64,000 nucleotides of DNA from Candidatus Fredericiella danica (GCA_016713335.1 JADJPH010000021.1:62001-126000); one strand, 5' to 3'; shown: positions 51,036 to 58,809, counted from the stretch's first letter. A program made the numbers and translations. Notes: generated by a model not told the origin, from the letters alone.

Positions 51036-51681
51036 GATCCTGCTTGCAGATGATCACACGCTGGTCCGCCAGGGCTTACGCCACCTTTGTGAAGAGGTGG
51101 GAGGCTTTGTTGTGGTCGCTGAGGCTGAGAATGGCGCTCAGGCAGTCGCGCTGGCGTGCGCAGAGCAGCCGGATGTAATCCTGATGGATATCGTGATGCC
51201 CGACGTGAATGGCGTAGAGGCGATCCGCCGGATCATGCATGTGACCCCTACCACGCGCATCATCGCCCTGACGATGTATCGCCAGGAGCAGTTCATGCTT
51301 GACGCCATCCGGGCGGGCGCCCGCGGCTATCTGCTCAAGACCGTGGACATCAAGGAACTGATCGCAGCCATCAAGGCCGTGCATCGAGGCGACTACCTGA
51401 TCGATCCCATCATCGCCACCAGAGTATTGAGCGAGTTTTATTTGCCGATACCTCAACGCCCAAGAATTGAGCCACTCACAGAAAGTGAGATGGCTATCTT
51501 GCGCCTTGTCGCACGTGGCGCGGAAAATGAAGAGATCGCGCGCATGCTCAAGTGTAGTGTCTATACCGTGGCCAACCGGCTGCGCACGACTTATGAGAAG
51601 CTGTACGTCGCCAACCGCACCCAGGCGACCTTATACGCCCTGCGCCAAGGCTGGGTCGCTCTGGACGAACAGCCGGAGTAA
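51022..51681 (+). CDS. NarL/FixJ-family response regulator
   Basis: A 219-residue response regulator: receiver (IRILLADDHTLVRQGLRHLC, phospho-Asp in VILMDIVMPDVNG, switch Thr in IIALTMYRQEQ, Lys in LLKTVDIKELI) and a LuxR-type HTH (LTESEMAILRLVARGAENEE, IARMLKCSVYTVANRLRTTY). AGGAAG precedes ATG 51022, which lies inside the kinase's last codons. Partner of the kinase at 49981. Targets unknown; the next genes on the strand have no common theme. Confidence 0.92.
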   Translation: MAPIRILLADDHTLVRQGLRHLCEEVGGFVVVAEAENGAQAVALACAEQPDVILMDIVMPDVNGVEAIRRIMHVTPTTRIIALTMYRQEQFMLDAIRAGARGYLLKTVDIKELIAAIKAVHRGDYLIDPIIATRVLSEFYLPIPQRPRIEPLTESEMAILRLVARGAENEEIARMLKCSVYTVANRLRTTYEKLYVANRTQATLYALRQGWVALDEQPE

Positions 51682-51981
51682 GCGTCCGCCGGCAACTCTC
51701 ACGCCATTTCTCCCACACCGTGCTCCACACGCTTTACAAATTAATGTAGCGAAATTGGTCGAAAAGTAGATTGATCTTTGTCTATTGCTGCGGGGCAGAT
51801 GGGTGTACGCTTGGGATCCAGTTTAGTCGCTCTGAAAGTCAGTAACTGTTCACATTGGGGAATTCGCACCAATGAAGGCGTTCCTACCCAGAACTTGACC
51901 ATGTTCGACGATGCGGAAATATCGGCGCACCGCTGGCAGGCCATGGGAGAGTCCTAATTGAAGATAACAAGGAGATTTCCA
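51682..51981. other. Intergenic region after the two-component pair
   Basis: No gene or strong hairpin is supported. Short frames on both strands lack similarity and ribosome-binding sites. The last 25 bases carry AAGGAG for the next gene. No -35/-10 pair of quality is seen. Confidence 0.4.
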
Positions 51982-52332
51982 ATGGTAACCACGACAATGC
52001 AGCCTGTCACACTGGAGCAGACGCGCGCCCCCGTCGTTCAGTATTTTGATCTACAATCTACCCGTACGGTGACACAGGGGGCCATGGTGCATGATTACCA
52101 TGGTGTCCCGGTCTGGTTGTTGAAGGAATATCTTGTCGCCATAGATGCTGTCGCCGTCAACGACAACCAGTTTCGCAAAGGGCAGTGCACCATGCTGGTA
52201 TCGCCTGCGCAACGCAAGTACATTGGCTCGCTCGAGATTGGCGGAGCTTCCGTCTCTTTCTCCGGCGCAGAAGGCGCGATTCAGGCGGTGCTGACAGAAC
52301 TGGAGTGGAAGACGCTGCGCTGTGGCGGATGA
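51982..52332 (+). CDS. Small protein, DUF1952-like
   Basis: A 116-residue protein: N-terminal 40 residues variable, then HDYHGVPVWLLKEYLVAIDA, KYIGSLEIGGASVSFSGAEG and AIQAVLTELEWKTLRCGG. The layout (WLLKEYL, GSLxIGG, ending L-R-GG) is like DUF1952, a small alpha/beta family of unknown function first seen in Thermus; I recall it from memory and cannot confirm. AAGGAG lies 7 bases before ATG 51982. Monocistronic, closed by the strong terminator at 52390. Confidence 0.5.
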   Translation: MVTTTMQPVTLEQTRAPVVQYFDLQSTRTVTQGAMVHDYHGVPVWLLKEYLVAIDAVAVNDNQFRKGQCTMLVSPAQRKYIGSLEIGGASVSFSGAEGAIQAVLTELEWKTLRCGG

Positions 52333-52389
52333 GTTCTGCTTGGACAGGTTCCTCAATGACCTGGATGCGGGCATCCGCAATTGAAGTCA

Positions 52390-52437
52390 AAAAAAGAAAC
52401 CGTGGAACGGCTACAGCCGTTCCACGGTTTCTTTTTT
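52390..52437. terminator. Strong bidirectional Rho-independent terminator
   Basis: Arms 52390-52412 and 52415-52437 are perfect complements over 23 bases, starting with A6 and ending with T6. In both directions a stem (AACCGTGGAACGG core) is followed by a T run, so it ends the plus-strand DUF1952-like gene and the minus-strand remnant alike. Confidence 0.9.
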
Positions 52438-52461
52438 ATTGATTTGAGCCATCCCAACTGG

Positions 52462-52625
52462 TTACGGTCGTCCACCCATCCCGCCACGCTGGCCGTTGCC
52501 GGTGCGGTTCTGGCTGCCGGTGCCGTCGCGCAGCGGTGTTTGCGTTCCCACGTTGTCACACGCCGTCGCCGCCGGCATCGACAAATGCGCCATTGGCATT
52601 CTGGCCAAGCCCGGTGCCGCACAAC
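52462..52625 (-). pseudogene. C-terminal remnant of a calcium-loop (DGDGVCDN) protein
   Basis: On the minus strand, allowing one frameshift, the sequence reads GLGQNANGAFVDAGGDGV, CDNVGTQTPLRDGTGSQNRT and GNGQRGGMGGRP before a stop at 52462. The FVDxxGDGVCDN piece is like thrombospondin-type-3/EF-hand calcium loops of secreted proteins. Its upstream part is replaced by the structured repeat at 52618-52685, which begins exactly where the coding similarity ends. The shared terminator follows. Probably a gene cut by the repeat. Confidence 0.45.
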
Positions 52626-52685
52626 GACCGGGTCCAACGTGTTTCAACACGTTTGCCGTAGCAGGCGCCGAATTGCATTCGGTGC
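52618..52685 (-). repeat. Two-hairpin structured repeat, copy B1
   Basis: A 68-base element with one mismatch to copy B2 at 53644. Read on the minus strand it has stem 1 (CCGAAT-GCA-ATTCGG), a 12-base linker containing CTGCTAC, and stem 2 (AACGTG-TTGAAA-CACGTT). The related copy at 53575 has the same loops and linker but different, still pairing, stem bases. Confidence 0.7.
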
Positions 52686-52696
52686 TCTATTATCAT

Positions 52697-52735
52697 TTGA
52701 CACACTCCTTGACTCCCGTGACAATGAACGGGAGT
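52697..52735 (+). promoter_or_regulatory. tumAE promoter with overlapping operator
   Basis: TTGACA (52697-52702) and GACAAT (52720-52725) are 17 bases apart. The inverted repeat ACTCCCGT (52712-52719) / ACGGGAGT (52728-52735) frames the -10 exactly, with an 8-base centre. Antitoxins usually repress their own promoter, so this is a good operator candidate. Confidence 0.6.
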
Positions 52736-52808
52736 GTCGTGCCTGATCCGAGACTGCCAAGCGTAGCCTATGGAGCGACAATTGTACACACTGTCCAAAG
52801 GAGTATCT

Positions 52809-53105
52809 ATGTCGGTTGAGTTGGTGCTAGAGGTGAAGACTCGTGAAGGGGCGCAGACGGTGTTCAATGCACTCGATGCGTACAAGGCGAAGTTACGTGC
52901 CAGCATTCAGCGCACCCGTCGTAACCTGGGCAAATTTGAGCAGCGGTATGGGGTTACAACGACCACTTTTCTGGAAGACATGGCTGCAGAAGATCTATCT
53001 GGGGGCGATCTCGAATACATTGAATGGGCTGGTGAGGCAAAGCTGCTTGAAGGACTTGAATCGGAACTAAACGAGCTTGAAGATGTCCGCTATCGAGTTC
53101 CCTGA
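52809..53105 (+). CDS. tumA: TumA-like antitoxin of the TumAE pair
   Basis: A 98-residue helical protein: MSVELVLEVKTREGAQTVFN, then a coiled helix (KAKLRASIQRTRRNLGKFEQ RYGV) and a C-terminal helical hairpin TTTTFLEDMAAEDLSGGDLE, YIEWAGEAKLLEGLESELNE. This last part is the helical domain typical of antitoxins that pair with TumE toxins. AAAGGAG precedes the ATG; ACAATTGT in the leader is a further small palindrome. It overlaps the toxin gene by 23 bases and likely represses the operon at the palindromic promoter upstream. It binds and neutralises the toxin by family knowledge. Confidence 0.75.
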   Translation: MSVELVLEVKTREGAQTVFNALDAYKAKLRASIQRTRRNLGKFEQRYGVTTTTFLEDMAAEDLSGGDLEYIEWAGEAKLLEGLESELNELEDVRYRVP

Positions 53106-53484
53106 GTACCTGCGGCAGATCCAGGACACGCTCAACGAAGTCATCTCTGCTGGTCAGGCTCTTTCACTAGAGCTTCAAGCTGACCAACGTTCGAGCACAC
53201 AAGGCTTCATTGCCGGCATACTCTACTTTGCAGATGGTACGGAACTTCACTTCCGCGAGTATGTCAACCTCTCAGCGCCAGAGCCACGGCAGATGTACGC
53301 ATATCACTATCAAGATGCAGACGGACAACTGATCTTTCGGTATGACAACGCTGTACATCGTCCGCCATTATCTGCTCGTGAGCACAAACATACGCGCGAC
53401 AGCGTTGTAGTGATATTGCCGCCGACCTTGGAACAGGTGATCGATGAAATCATGCACGATCAGGGTTTGGCCGGCACAAGCTAG
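53083..53484 (+). CDS. tumE: TumE-family toxin (DUF6516)
   Basis: A 133-residue toxin of the TumE family: FIAGILYFADGTELHFREYV, MYAYHYQDADGQLIFRYDNA and VHRPPLSAREHKH. The FRYDNAxH...HKH signature is the likely active site. TumE homologues are thought to be mRNA-targeting or ribosome-dependent interferases; the activity of this one is inferred. ATG 53083 lies inside the antitoxin gene (coupled translation); an earlier TTG is less likely. A clean terminator follows 42 bases after the stop. The pair is flanked by structured repeats. Confidence 0.8.
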   Translation: MSAIEFPEYLRQIQDTLNEVISAGQALSLELQADQRSSTQGFIAGILYFADGTELHFREYVNLSAPEPRQMYAYHYQDADGQLIFRYDNAVHRPPLSAREHKHTRDSVVVILPPTLEQVIDEIMHDQGLAGTS

Positions 53485-53525
53485 CGATGCCCCAATCCTG
53501 ATCTCGTCATCTCTAGCAAAGGTAT

Positions 53526-53557
53526 ATCCGCCTCCCAACTTGGGAGGCGGATTTTTT
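53526..53557 (+). terminator. Rho-independent terminator of tumAE
   Basis: ATCCGCCTCCC (53526-53536) pairs with GGGAGGCGGAT (53542-53552) around a 5-base loop, with T6 at 53552-53557. It closes the toxin-antitoxin operon. Confidence 0.9.
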
Positions 53558-53574
53558 GTCACGGAGAAATCCCC

Positions 53575-53623
53575 CGGTGAATGCAATTCACCGTCTGCTA
53601 CAGGAAACCGGTTGAAACCGGTT
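53575..53623 (+). repeat. Two-hairpin structured repeat, copy A
   Basis: Stem 1 is CGGTGAAT-GCA-ATTCACCG (53575-53593), the linker is 12 bases with CTGCTAC, and stem 2 is AACCGG-TTGAAA-CCGGTT (53606-53623). Compared with the B copies, the triloop GCA, the linker length and the hexaloop TTGAAA are the same, while four stem pairs differ on both sides so that pairing is kept. Confidence 0.7.
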
Positions 53624-53643
53624 GGGAGTAATGCCCGCCGTGT

Positions 53644-53711
53644 CGCACAACGACCGGGTCCAACGTGTTTCAACACGTTTGCTGTAGCAGGCGCCGAATT
53701 GCATTCGGTGC
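53644..53711 (-). repeat. Two-hairpin structured repeat, copy B2
   Basis: Same 68 bases as 52618-52685 except one position (GCTG for GCCG). Both B copies have the same orientation and bracket the tumAE genes as direct repeats 1,026 bases apart. Copy A lies just upstream in the opposite orientation. Confidence 0.75.
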
Positions 53712-53721
53712 GACTTGCACC

Positions 53722-53773
53722 GTTGGTGACATCAGCCCGTACCGCGGTACACTGTGGATGATCTTGTTGCCAG
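53722..53773 (+). repeat. Shared promoter-like element, copy 2, upstream of the amidotransferase-like gene
   Basis: Same three blocks as at 37074-37124: GTTGGTGACATC (53722-53733), CCGCGGTACACTGT and TTGTTGCCAG (53764-53773), with one base more in the first gap. Here the middle block forms the 12-base palindrome GTACCGCGGTAC. It lies 82 bases before the ATG at 53855. Confidence 0.55.
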
Positions 53774-53854
53774 GCTTGCCGGCGCCGATGACTGGCAACC
53801 CTCCATACCCTGCTTCCGGCCGTCCGAACTTGTCGAACGAGGAGGAGTGAACCA

Positions 53855-54607
53855 ATGACCGCCATGCGCGTGATGCTTGCGGGCGAATCCTGGGTTTCGT
53901 CGAGCACCCATCTCAAAGGCTGGGACTTCTTCTCCAGCACCGTCTATGAGACCGGCGTCGGTCACCTCCAACAGGTGATGGATAAGGCCGGCGTCGATTT
54001 CACCCACCTGCCCGGCCACCTGGCCGCTACCGACTTTCCGCTCACGATCGAGGGTCTCAACCGGTATGACGTGATCATCCTCAGCGACCTGGGCGCGAAC
54101 ACCCTGCTCCTGCACCCCGACACCTGGCTGCGCGGCAAAACCATGCCAAACCGGCTGCGGCTGTTGGCCGATTGGGTGGCGCAGGGCGGTGCGCTGGTTA
54201 TGTGCGGCGGCTACTATTCCTTTGCCGGCATCTATGGCGGCGCCAAATACTACCGCACCCCGATTGAAGCGGTGCTGCCCGTCTCCATCCACACCTTTGA
54301 CGACCGCGTCGAAGCGCCCGAAGGCGTACACGCTGAGATCGTGCTGCCGGACCACCCAATTGTCGCCGGCATCCCCACGCCCTGGCCGGCCTTGCTCGGC
54401 TTCAACGAACTTGTGGTCAAAGACGATGCCACCTTGATCGCCAGGGTCGGCGACCATCCCCTGCTCGCCACCCGCAACCACGGGCAGGGTAGAACGCTGA
54501 TCTGGGCCTCCGACATCGGTCCTCACTGGTGCCCTGAGCCGTTTGTGACCTGGGAAGGCTACAGCCGGCTCTGGTTGCAGGCGCTGACCTGGCTTACCGA
54601 TAAATAG
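53855..54607 (+). CDS. Glutamine amidotransferase-like protein (PF07090 type)
   Basis: A 250-residue class-I-glutamine-amidotransferase-fold protein: MRVMLAGESWVSSSTHLKGW, GHLQQVMDKAGVDFTHLPGH, RYDVIILSDLGANTLLLHPD, LADWVAQGGALVMCGGYYSF and GGAKYYRTPIEAVLPV. These blocks fit the family of putative cytoplasmic amidotransferases (PF07090). Cys in VMCGGYYSF sits near the nucleophile position of the fold, but the family is not proved to be active. Often found near sugar catabolism genes; none here. GAGGAGG lies 9 bases before the ATG. Intact. Confidence 0.75.
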   Translation: MTAMRVMLAGESWVSSSTHLKGWDFFSSTVYETGVGHLQQVMDKAGVDFTHLPGHLAATDFPLTIEGLNRYDVIILSDLGANTLLLHPDTWLRGKTMPNRLRLLADWVAQGGALVMCGGYYSFAGIYGGAKYYRTPIEAVLPVSIHTFDDRVEAPEGVHAEIVLPDHPIVAGIPTPWPALLGFNELVVKDDATLIARVGDHPLLATRNHGQGRTLIWASDIGPHWCPEPFVTWEGYSRLWLQALTWLTDK

Positions 54608-54706
54608 GATCGGCCGCAAGGCTACAATAAACGGGTCTACCTCAGTACACCCCCTAAAGACCGCCTCCCTTGCTTGGAGACGGATTCACCGTTACCATAA
54701 GAGGCG

Positions 54707-55888
54707 ATGTTACCTTCACCCAAAAACACCACACACCTAAGGCCACCTGACGTCCTGAGCCTGCTGGAACGTGACCTTCCTCGCCTTCCAGCCGATATAC
54801 GCACACGCATGTGGGCTGTGTTGGAAAATGGCTATGGCCCCGATGGCTATGCCCAGCAATTCCCCAAGACGGTTGATCATGCCATCATCGCGTTTGGGGC
54901 CGCAGGCTATGGCTGCCAGCCGCACGCTACACCGCAGGGCGTTGAGACCTATTTTTCTTGGATTTATGATCGGTTGAACGTACATCTCGATCTCCCTGCG
55001 CCCCTGCTGATGCACACAATCGCCTTTCCGGGCACAGAATGGGATCTATCACAACGACATGAACACTTGTCACAGAAGACGGACGCATACCATATCCGGT
55101 ATCATCCCGCCGTCCTGAGCAATGCCATCGATGCCTGGCTGAGCGATGCCCGGCGCATGTTGCCCAGCAATGTGCGGAGTATCGATGCCGCGGTATTGGC
55201 ACATTCGTATGGTGGCAGGGCGCTGACGGCACATCTGGCGGAGATTGGGGGCGGCGCAGGCGCAGAGAATGCCTCGAGTAGATTGGCAACCTATCTTGCC
55301 GATCTGGCGCAAAGGAGTGGGTTTGATCGGGTAAAGATGCATCCCGTCTTTTTGTCGCCTGCCTATGCCCTCAACCCGGAAACCTCAAAATTGTTGCGCC
55401 TGGCCGTGCCGTTAGAAATGGTTGATTCCGGGGTAAAACACTTGCCGGTTGGCACTGTCTATTCCAGATATCAGAGCGTGACGCAAAAGCCATTCAAATG
55501 GGTCGCAGATACGGTCTTCAAGCATCCCCAACTCGCCGGCAAGCTGGTTGGCACCGACAATACTGGGCGGTTCATGCTAGATTTTGCGCGGGTCAATGAC
55601 CCCCACATCCTCCTACCGCAGGGACGGCAATTGGAAACCACCCTCATGGTTGCGCCTCATTTTAATCGGGCATTGAGACAAGCAGATGGCTGGAACCCTC
55701 TGGTCATCTCAGGCGAGCAAGACAGGTTGATCAGCAACGCTGCCATCGACTCAATCCATGGCGATCCTGATTCGACGGGCAACTATCATGTGCGCGTTGC
55801 GGGCATGACGCACATAGAATGTCTGCAAGATCCTGAATCGATTGCTCGGCTGATCGCCGCAAGGCTATTTCGGGGCCGATCAGCCTGA
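54707..55888 (+). CDS. Alpha/beta-hydrolase-fold protein of unknown role
   Basis: A 393-residue cytoplasmic protein. The fold is suggested by a nucleophile elbow AAVLAHSYGGRALTAHLAEI (Ser in HSYGG), an acid after the sixth strand (LVISGEQDRLISNA) and a late His (VAGMTHIECLQDP). The N-terminal 100 residues are family-specific (WAVLENGYGPDGYAQQFPKT) and unknown to me. No signal peptide. AAGAGG precedes the ATG; GGCTACAATA at 54618 is a -10 candidate about 75 bases upstream. Probably an esterase or acyl hydrolase; the call rests on motif order only. Confidence 0.6.
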   Translation: MLPSPKNTTHLRPPDVLSLLERDLPRLPADIRTRMWAVLENGYGPDGYAQQFPKTVDHAIIAFGAAGYGCQPHATPQGVETYFSWIYDRLNVHLDLPAPLLMHTIAFPGTEWDLSQRHEHLSQKTDAYHIRYHPAVLSNAIDAWLSDARRMLPSNVRSIDAAVLAHSYGGRALTAHLAEIGGGAGAENASSRLATYLADLAQRSGFDRVKMHPVFLSPAYALNPETSKLLRLAVPLEMVDSGVKHLPVGTVYSRYQSVTQKPFKWVADTVFKHPQLAGKLVGTDNTGRFMLDFARVNDPHILLPQGRQLETTLMVAPHFNRALRQADGWNPLVISGEQDRLISNAAIDSIHGDPDSTGNYHVRVAGMTHIECLQDPESIARLIAARLFRGRSA

Positions 55889-55995
55889 TTCCGATCAGTG
55901 ATGGTGATCCCACGATTTTTTATCCCATACGCATCAAGCTAAGAACCAAACCCTCCCGCCAAGCCGCAGAGAAGCAAAGGAACGACGAGAGAAAT

Positions 55996-56168
55996 TCTCC
56001 CGCAGGGACGCAGAGATGCAGGGAAATGCGCGCTGGAAGCTCGAAAATTGCCACAAAGACCACAAAGACCACAAAGAAAGGAACGATGGGCGCGCATTTT
56101 CTTTGTGGTCTTTGCGCACTTTGTGGTCAATGATGCTCTTCACTGCGGCTCTGCGTCCCTGCGGGAGA
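55996..56168. repeat. Large palindromic repeat of GCAGAG and CACAAAGAC units
   Basis: Outer arms 55996-56015 and 56149-56168 are perfect complements over 20 bases. Inner arms are runs of CCACAAAGA (56051-56076) against TCTTTGTGG (56101-56126) with a few mismatches, giving a hairpin of 173 bases. A shorter relative with GCGGAG runs lies at 49678-49713. It has no coding potential and no transposase; it is a non-autonomous dispersed repeat by appearance. Confidence 0.75.
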
Positions 56169-56203
56169 TTTGGTCCTTAGCTTGCCTGGTATTTGCGCGT
56201 CTG

Positions 56204-56232
56204 TTGCCTGCAAGGCACCGGCGTGCTATGCT
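56204..56232 (+). promoter_or_regulatory. Sigma-70-type promoter of the LLM oxidoreductase gene
   Basis: TTGCCT (56204-56209), 17 bases, then TATGCT (56227-56232) preceded by GTGC (an extended -10). The gene's ATG is about 85 bases on with AGGAGAG. Confidence 0.55.
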
Positions 56233-56324
56233 GGCGTTCCTGACAGCCAAGGGGCGGTGAAGTACGGGTTGAGTGAGTCGACCCCTACTTCTAACCGATT
56301 GATGCAACCCATAGGAGAGCGAAC

Positions 56325-57209
56325 ATGCACATTGGATTACAGATTCCGTCCTTCAAGTATCCCGGCGGCACGGCCGCGATCCGGCCCAAGTTGAAAGAAA
56401 TTGTCACCACTGCAGAAGCATCGGATTTCTATAGCCTCTGGGTGATGGATCATTACTATCAGATCAAGGGGTCGTTTGGCGAGGCGTACACCGATCCGAT
56501 GTTGGAAAGCTACACCACGCTGGGCTATTTTGCCGGACTCACGGAGAAGGTCTATCTCGGTGTGTTGGTAACCGGCGTCATCTATCGGTATCCCTCGGTG
56601 CTGATGAAGATGGTCAACACACTCGATATTCTCTCCGGTGGTCGTGCCTATCTCGGCATCGGCGCAGCATGGTATGAAGAAGAAGCCAAGGGCTTTGGCA
56701 TCCCGTACCCTTCCACAGCCGTGCGCTTTGAACAACTCGAGGAGAATCTGAAGCTGGCAAAGGCGCTCTGGGCCGGTGATGAGATCGCCTTTGAGGGGGT
56801 GCACTTTTCTGCGCCGGCCATGACCAACAATCCCCGCCCGCTCGCAACGCCGCATCCACGCATCATGGTGGGTGGCACCGGTCCGAACAAGACGCTGCGG
56901 ATGGTGGCGCAATATGCGGATGCCTGCAATATTGGGGATTGGGTGGGCAAAGAGAACATGCAAAGCGCCATCGATAATCTCAAGCGCCATTGTGAGGCGC
57001 TGGGGCGCGATTACGACACGGTCGAGAAGACGTCCCTTTCCACCGTCAATCTTTCCGGGGACGATACGGTGGCGAGCACGATCACACGGATCAAGGAGCT
57101 CGCGGCGATGGGGTTCACCCATGCGATCTTCAACATGCCGGATGTGTACAAGATTACGCCGCTTGAAACCTTTGCAAAAGAGATCATCCCGGTAGCAGAT
57201 CACCTGTGA
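56325..57209 (+). CDS. LLM-class F420-type oxidoreductase
   Basis: A 294-residue luciferase-like TIM barrel: MHIGLQIPSFKYPGGTAAIR, DFYSLWVMDHYYQIKGSFGE, KVYLGVLVTGVIYRYPSVLM, SGGRAYLGIGAAWYEEEAKG, FGIPYPSTAVRFEQLEENLK and PRIMVGGTGPNKTLRMVAQY. The DHYYQ after the third strand and the AAWYE loop fit the F420-dependent subgroup common in Actinobacteria and Chloroflexota. Intact, own promoter, ends in a hairpin shared with the convergent nucleotidyltransferase gene. Substrate unknown. Confidence 0.88.
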   Translation: MHIGLQIPSFKYPGGTAAIRPKLKEIVTTAEASDFYSLWVMDHYYQIKGSFGEAYTDPMLESYTTLGYFAGLTEKVYLGVLVTGVIYRYPSVLMKMVNTLDILSGGRAYLGIGAAWYEEEAKGFGIPYPSTAVRFEQLEENLKLAKALWAGDEIAFEGVHFSAPAMTNNPRPLATPHPRIMVGGTGPNKTLRMVAQYADACNIGDWVGKENMQSAIDNLKRHCEALGRDYDTVEKTSLSTVNLSGDDTVASTITRIKELAAMGFTHAIFNMPDVYKITPLETFAKEIIPVADHL

Positions 57210-57236
57210 TGATGGCGCTGTATCCATCCTGAATGC

Positions 57237-57296
57237 GCAAGATGCGTGCGATGCTTGATCTGCACATTGCCCGATCATGCATCGCACGCATCTTGC
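57237..57296. terminator. 18-bp hairpin between convergent genes
   Basis: Arms 57237-57254 and 57279-57296 (GCAAGATGCGTGCGATGC and its complement) are perfect, with GATC on both sides of the 24-base loop. It lies between the LLM gene and the convergent nucleotidyltransferase gene and can end either transcript; T run is only three bases. Confidence 0.65.
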
Positions 57297-57330
57297 TTTC
57301 GACTGCGGACGGCGACCGTCACATCGATTG

Positions 57331-58095
57331 CTACCACGCGATGGTCAGCTTGCGTAGTTCCGGTTCAACTTTGGCGGCCAGTTCATGCACCTCGCCGGTA
57401 TTCGCCAGCAGCCCATTGATCGCACAGGTGAGTGCACGCAGGAGGTCACTGCGTGCGAGGCTGGTGACCAACGAACCAAGCAACGGGGTGGTCACCTCGG
57501 TTGGCAATTGATCAAAACCGCGCGCGTAACTGGTTGTCAGGCCGAGGCGGCGGCAGGCAAGGGTCAGTGCGTAGTCACGCAGACTGCTGATCCAATATTC
57601 AGCCTGCCAGTAACGGCCCCGTTCGATGCAGAAACGTGCGCGCAACGCATGGTGTACGGCGTAGCCAAAGATCTCCTGTGCTGGCGCCGGCTGCACGTGT
57701 TGCCGTGGCACGGCCTCGCCAAAGAGCAGCCTGAACTTCGGGGTGGTCGCCCCAAACTTCGTGCCAGGCGTAAACGACAGGTCAAACTGCAGGCACCCAG
57801 GCAGAAGAAAGACCCGATAGATGGATGGGCCGCTGGTGACATCAAACAGATGTGCGGCGTCGAACTCCGTCACAACGATGCGGGTCCAATCGGCAAGCAC
57901 CTCCTGGAGCGGTGCAGCATCGGCAACGCCAAAGGTCAGATCGAGGTCCGACCAGCGGTCGCCTTCACCGAGCGCAAGCGACCCGACAATGGCGCCGGCC
58001 ACGATCCGCCCATCGGCAGCCGCGACTTCGAGTATCCGGTCATAGACGCTGTTTCGTGCAGCAACGGTGAAGAGGGTGTTTGTGGTCAAGAGCAT
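57331..58095 (-). CDS. Nucleotidyltransferase-fold protein
   Basis: A roughly 254-residue protein: RIVAGAIVGSLALGEGDRWS, DLDLTFGV, giving the GS motif and DxD of polymerase-beta-like nucleotidyltransferases, with a likely third carboxylate in LQFDLSFTPG. The helical second half (HHALRARFCIERGRYWQAEY, LRDYALTLACRRL) resembles aminoglycoside-type adenylyltransferase tails. The true start is uncertain; ATG 58095 is taken since the longer version would overlap the divergent gene's promoter and lacks folded character. Function: nucleotidylation of a small molecule or RNA is possible; no partner toxin gene is adjacent. Confidence 0.65.
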   Translation of the reverse strand: MLLTTNTLFTVAARNSVYDRILEVAAADGRIVAGAIVGSLALGEGDRWSDLDLTFGVADAAPLQEVLADWTRIVVTEFDAAHLFDVTSGPSIYRVFLLPGCLQFDLSFTPGTKFGATTPKFRLLFGEAVPRQHVQPAPAQEIFGYAVHHALRARFCIERGRYWQAEYWISSLRDYALTLACRRLGLTTSYARGFDQLPTEVTTPLLGSLVTSLARSDLLRALTCAINGLLANTGEVHELAAKVEPELRKLTIAW

Positions 58096-58300
58096 CTCCC
58101 CAAGAGTGCGTTCGGTTTCGAGCAAAGCGGGGGCATTTTGGCCGCTGTGGTCGCCTATGTCTGATGCGCCGGGCGTGGAATGTTCTGCGCTGCGATCCCT
58201 GGCGACGGTCCATTTCGCCGGACGCCTGGTCGCTGCCGGCATTACTTTATTTCCGTTCGTGGCCGCGGAAGTAGCATAATCGAATAGAGGAGAAATGTAT

Positions 58301-58735
58301 ATGGCAGTTGACCCATCCTTTGACAAACTCAATCGGGAATCGACCGCGCGCATCCGCGCGCTGGGGCGCCTCACCGATGACGAACTACAACGCAAAGTTG
58401 GCGAGCATTGGACAGTGGCCATTGCCCTCGTTCATCTTGCGTTCTGGGATTGGCGTGTCCTGGATTTACTAGATCGGACAGAACAGGCGGGCGAACTGGT
58501 TGCGCCCGAGATCGATGTCGTCGTGAACGATCTTTCGCTGCCTATCTGGGCAGCAGTACCACCGCGCGATGCCGTCCGGTTTGCCGTCGAGGCGGCTGAG
58601 GTGGTGGATCAGCGATTGGCTGCCTTTGCGCCAGCGCTGTTGGAGGAGATGAACGGTCGCTATGTGCGCTGGGTGGTGCGTGCACTGCATCGCAATGAGC
58701 ATCTCGATGAGATAGATGCGGCGTTGGCAAGGTAG
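58301..58735 (+). CDS. DinB/maleylpyruvate-isomerase-like four-helix protein
   Basis: A 144-residue protein: PSFDKLNRESTARIRALGRL, KVGEHWTVAIALVHLAFWDW with the metal-type His, VRFAVEAAEVVDQRLAAFAP and ALHRNEHLDEIDAALAR with a second His near the end. This is the DinB/DUF664 four-helix plan, whose members bind a metal and act as thiol-dependent transferases. GAGGAG lies 8 bases before the second ATG (58301), which I prefer over the first at 58295. Divergent from the nucleotidyltransferase gene. Intact. Confidence 0.65.
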   Translation: MAVDPSFDKLNRESTARIRALGRLTDDELQRKVGEHWTVAIALVHLAFWDWRVLDLLDRTEQAGELVAPEIDVVVNDLSLPIWAAVPPRDAVRFAVEAAEVVDQRLAAFAPALLEEMNGRYVRWVVRALHRNEHLDEIDAALAR

Positions 58736-58809
58736 CCGGTTAGGTGTGATCGGGTGTACATCAATCAGTCATTCCAGCGCGAAGCGGGTTAGCGCCGGGA
58801 GTCTACATG

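Noticed and set aside
51741..51944. Minus-strand 67-codon frame after the response regulator
   Set aside because: No ribosome-binding site, no recognised similarity and no conserved composition; treated as intergenic.
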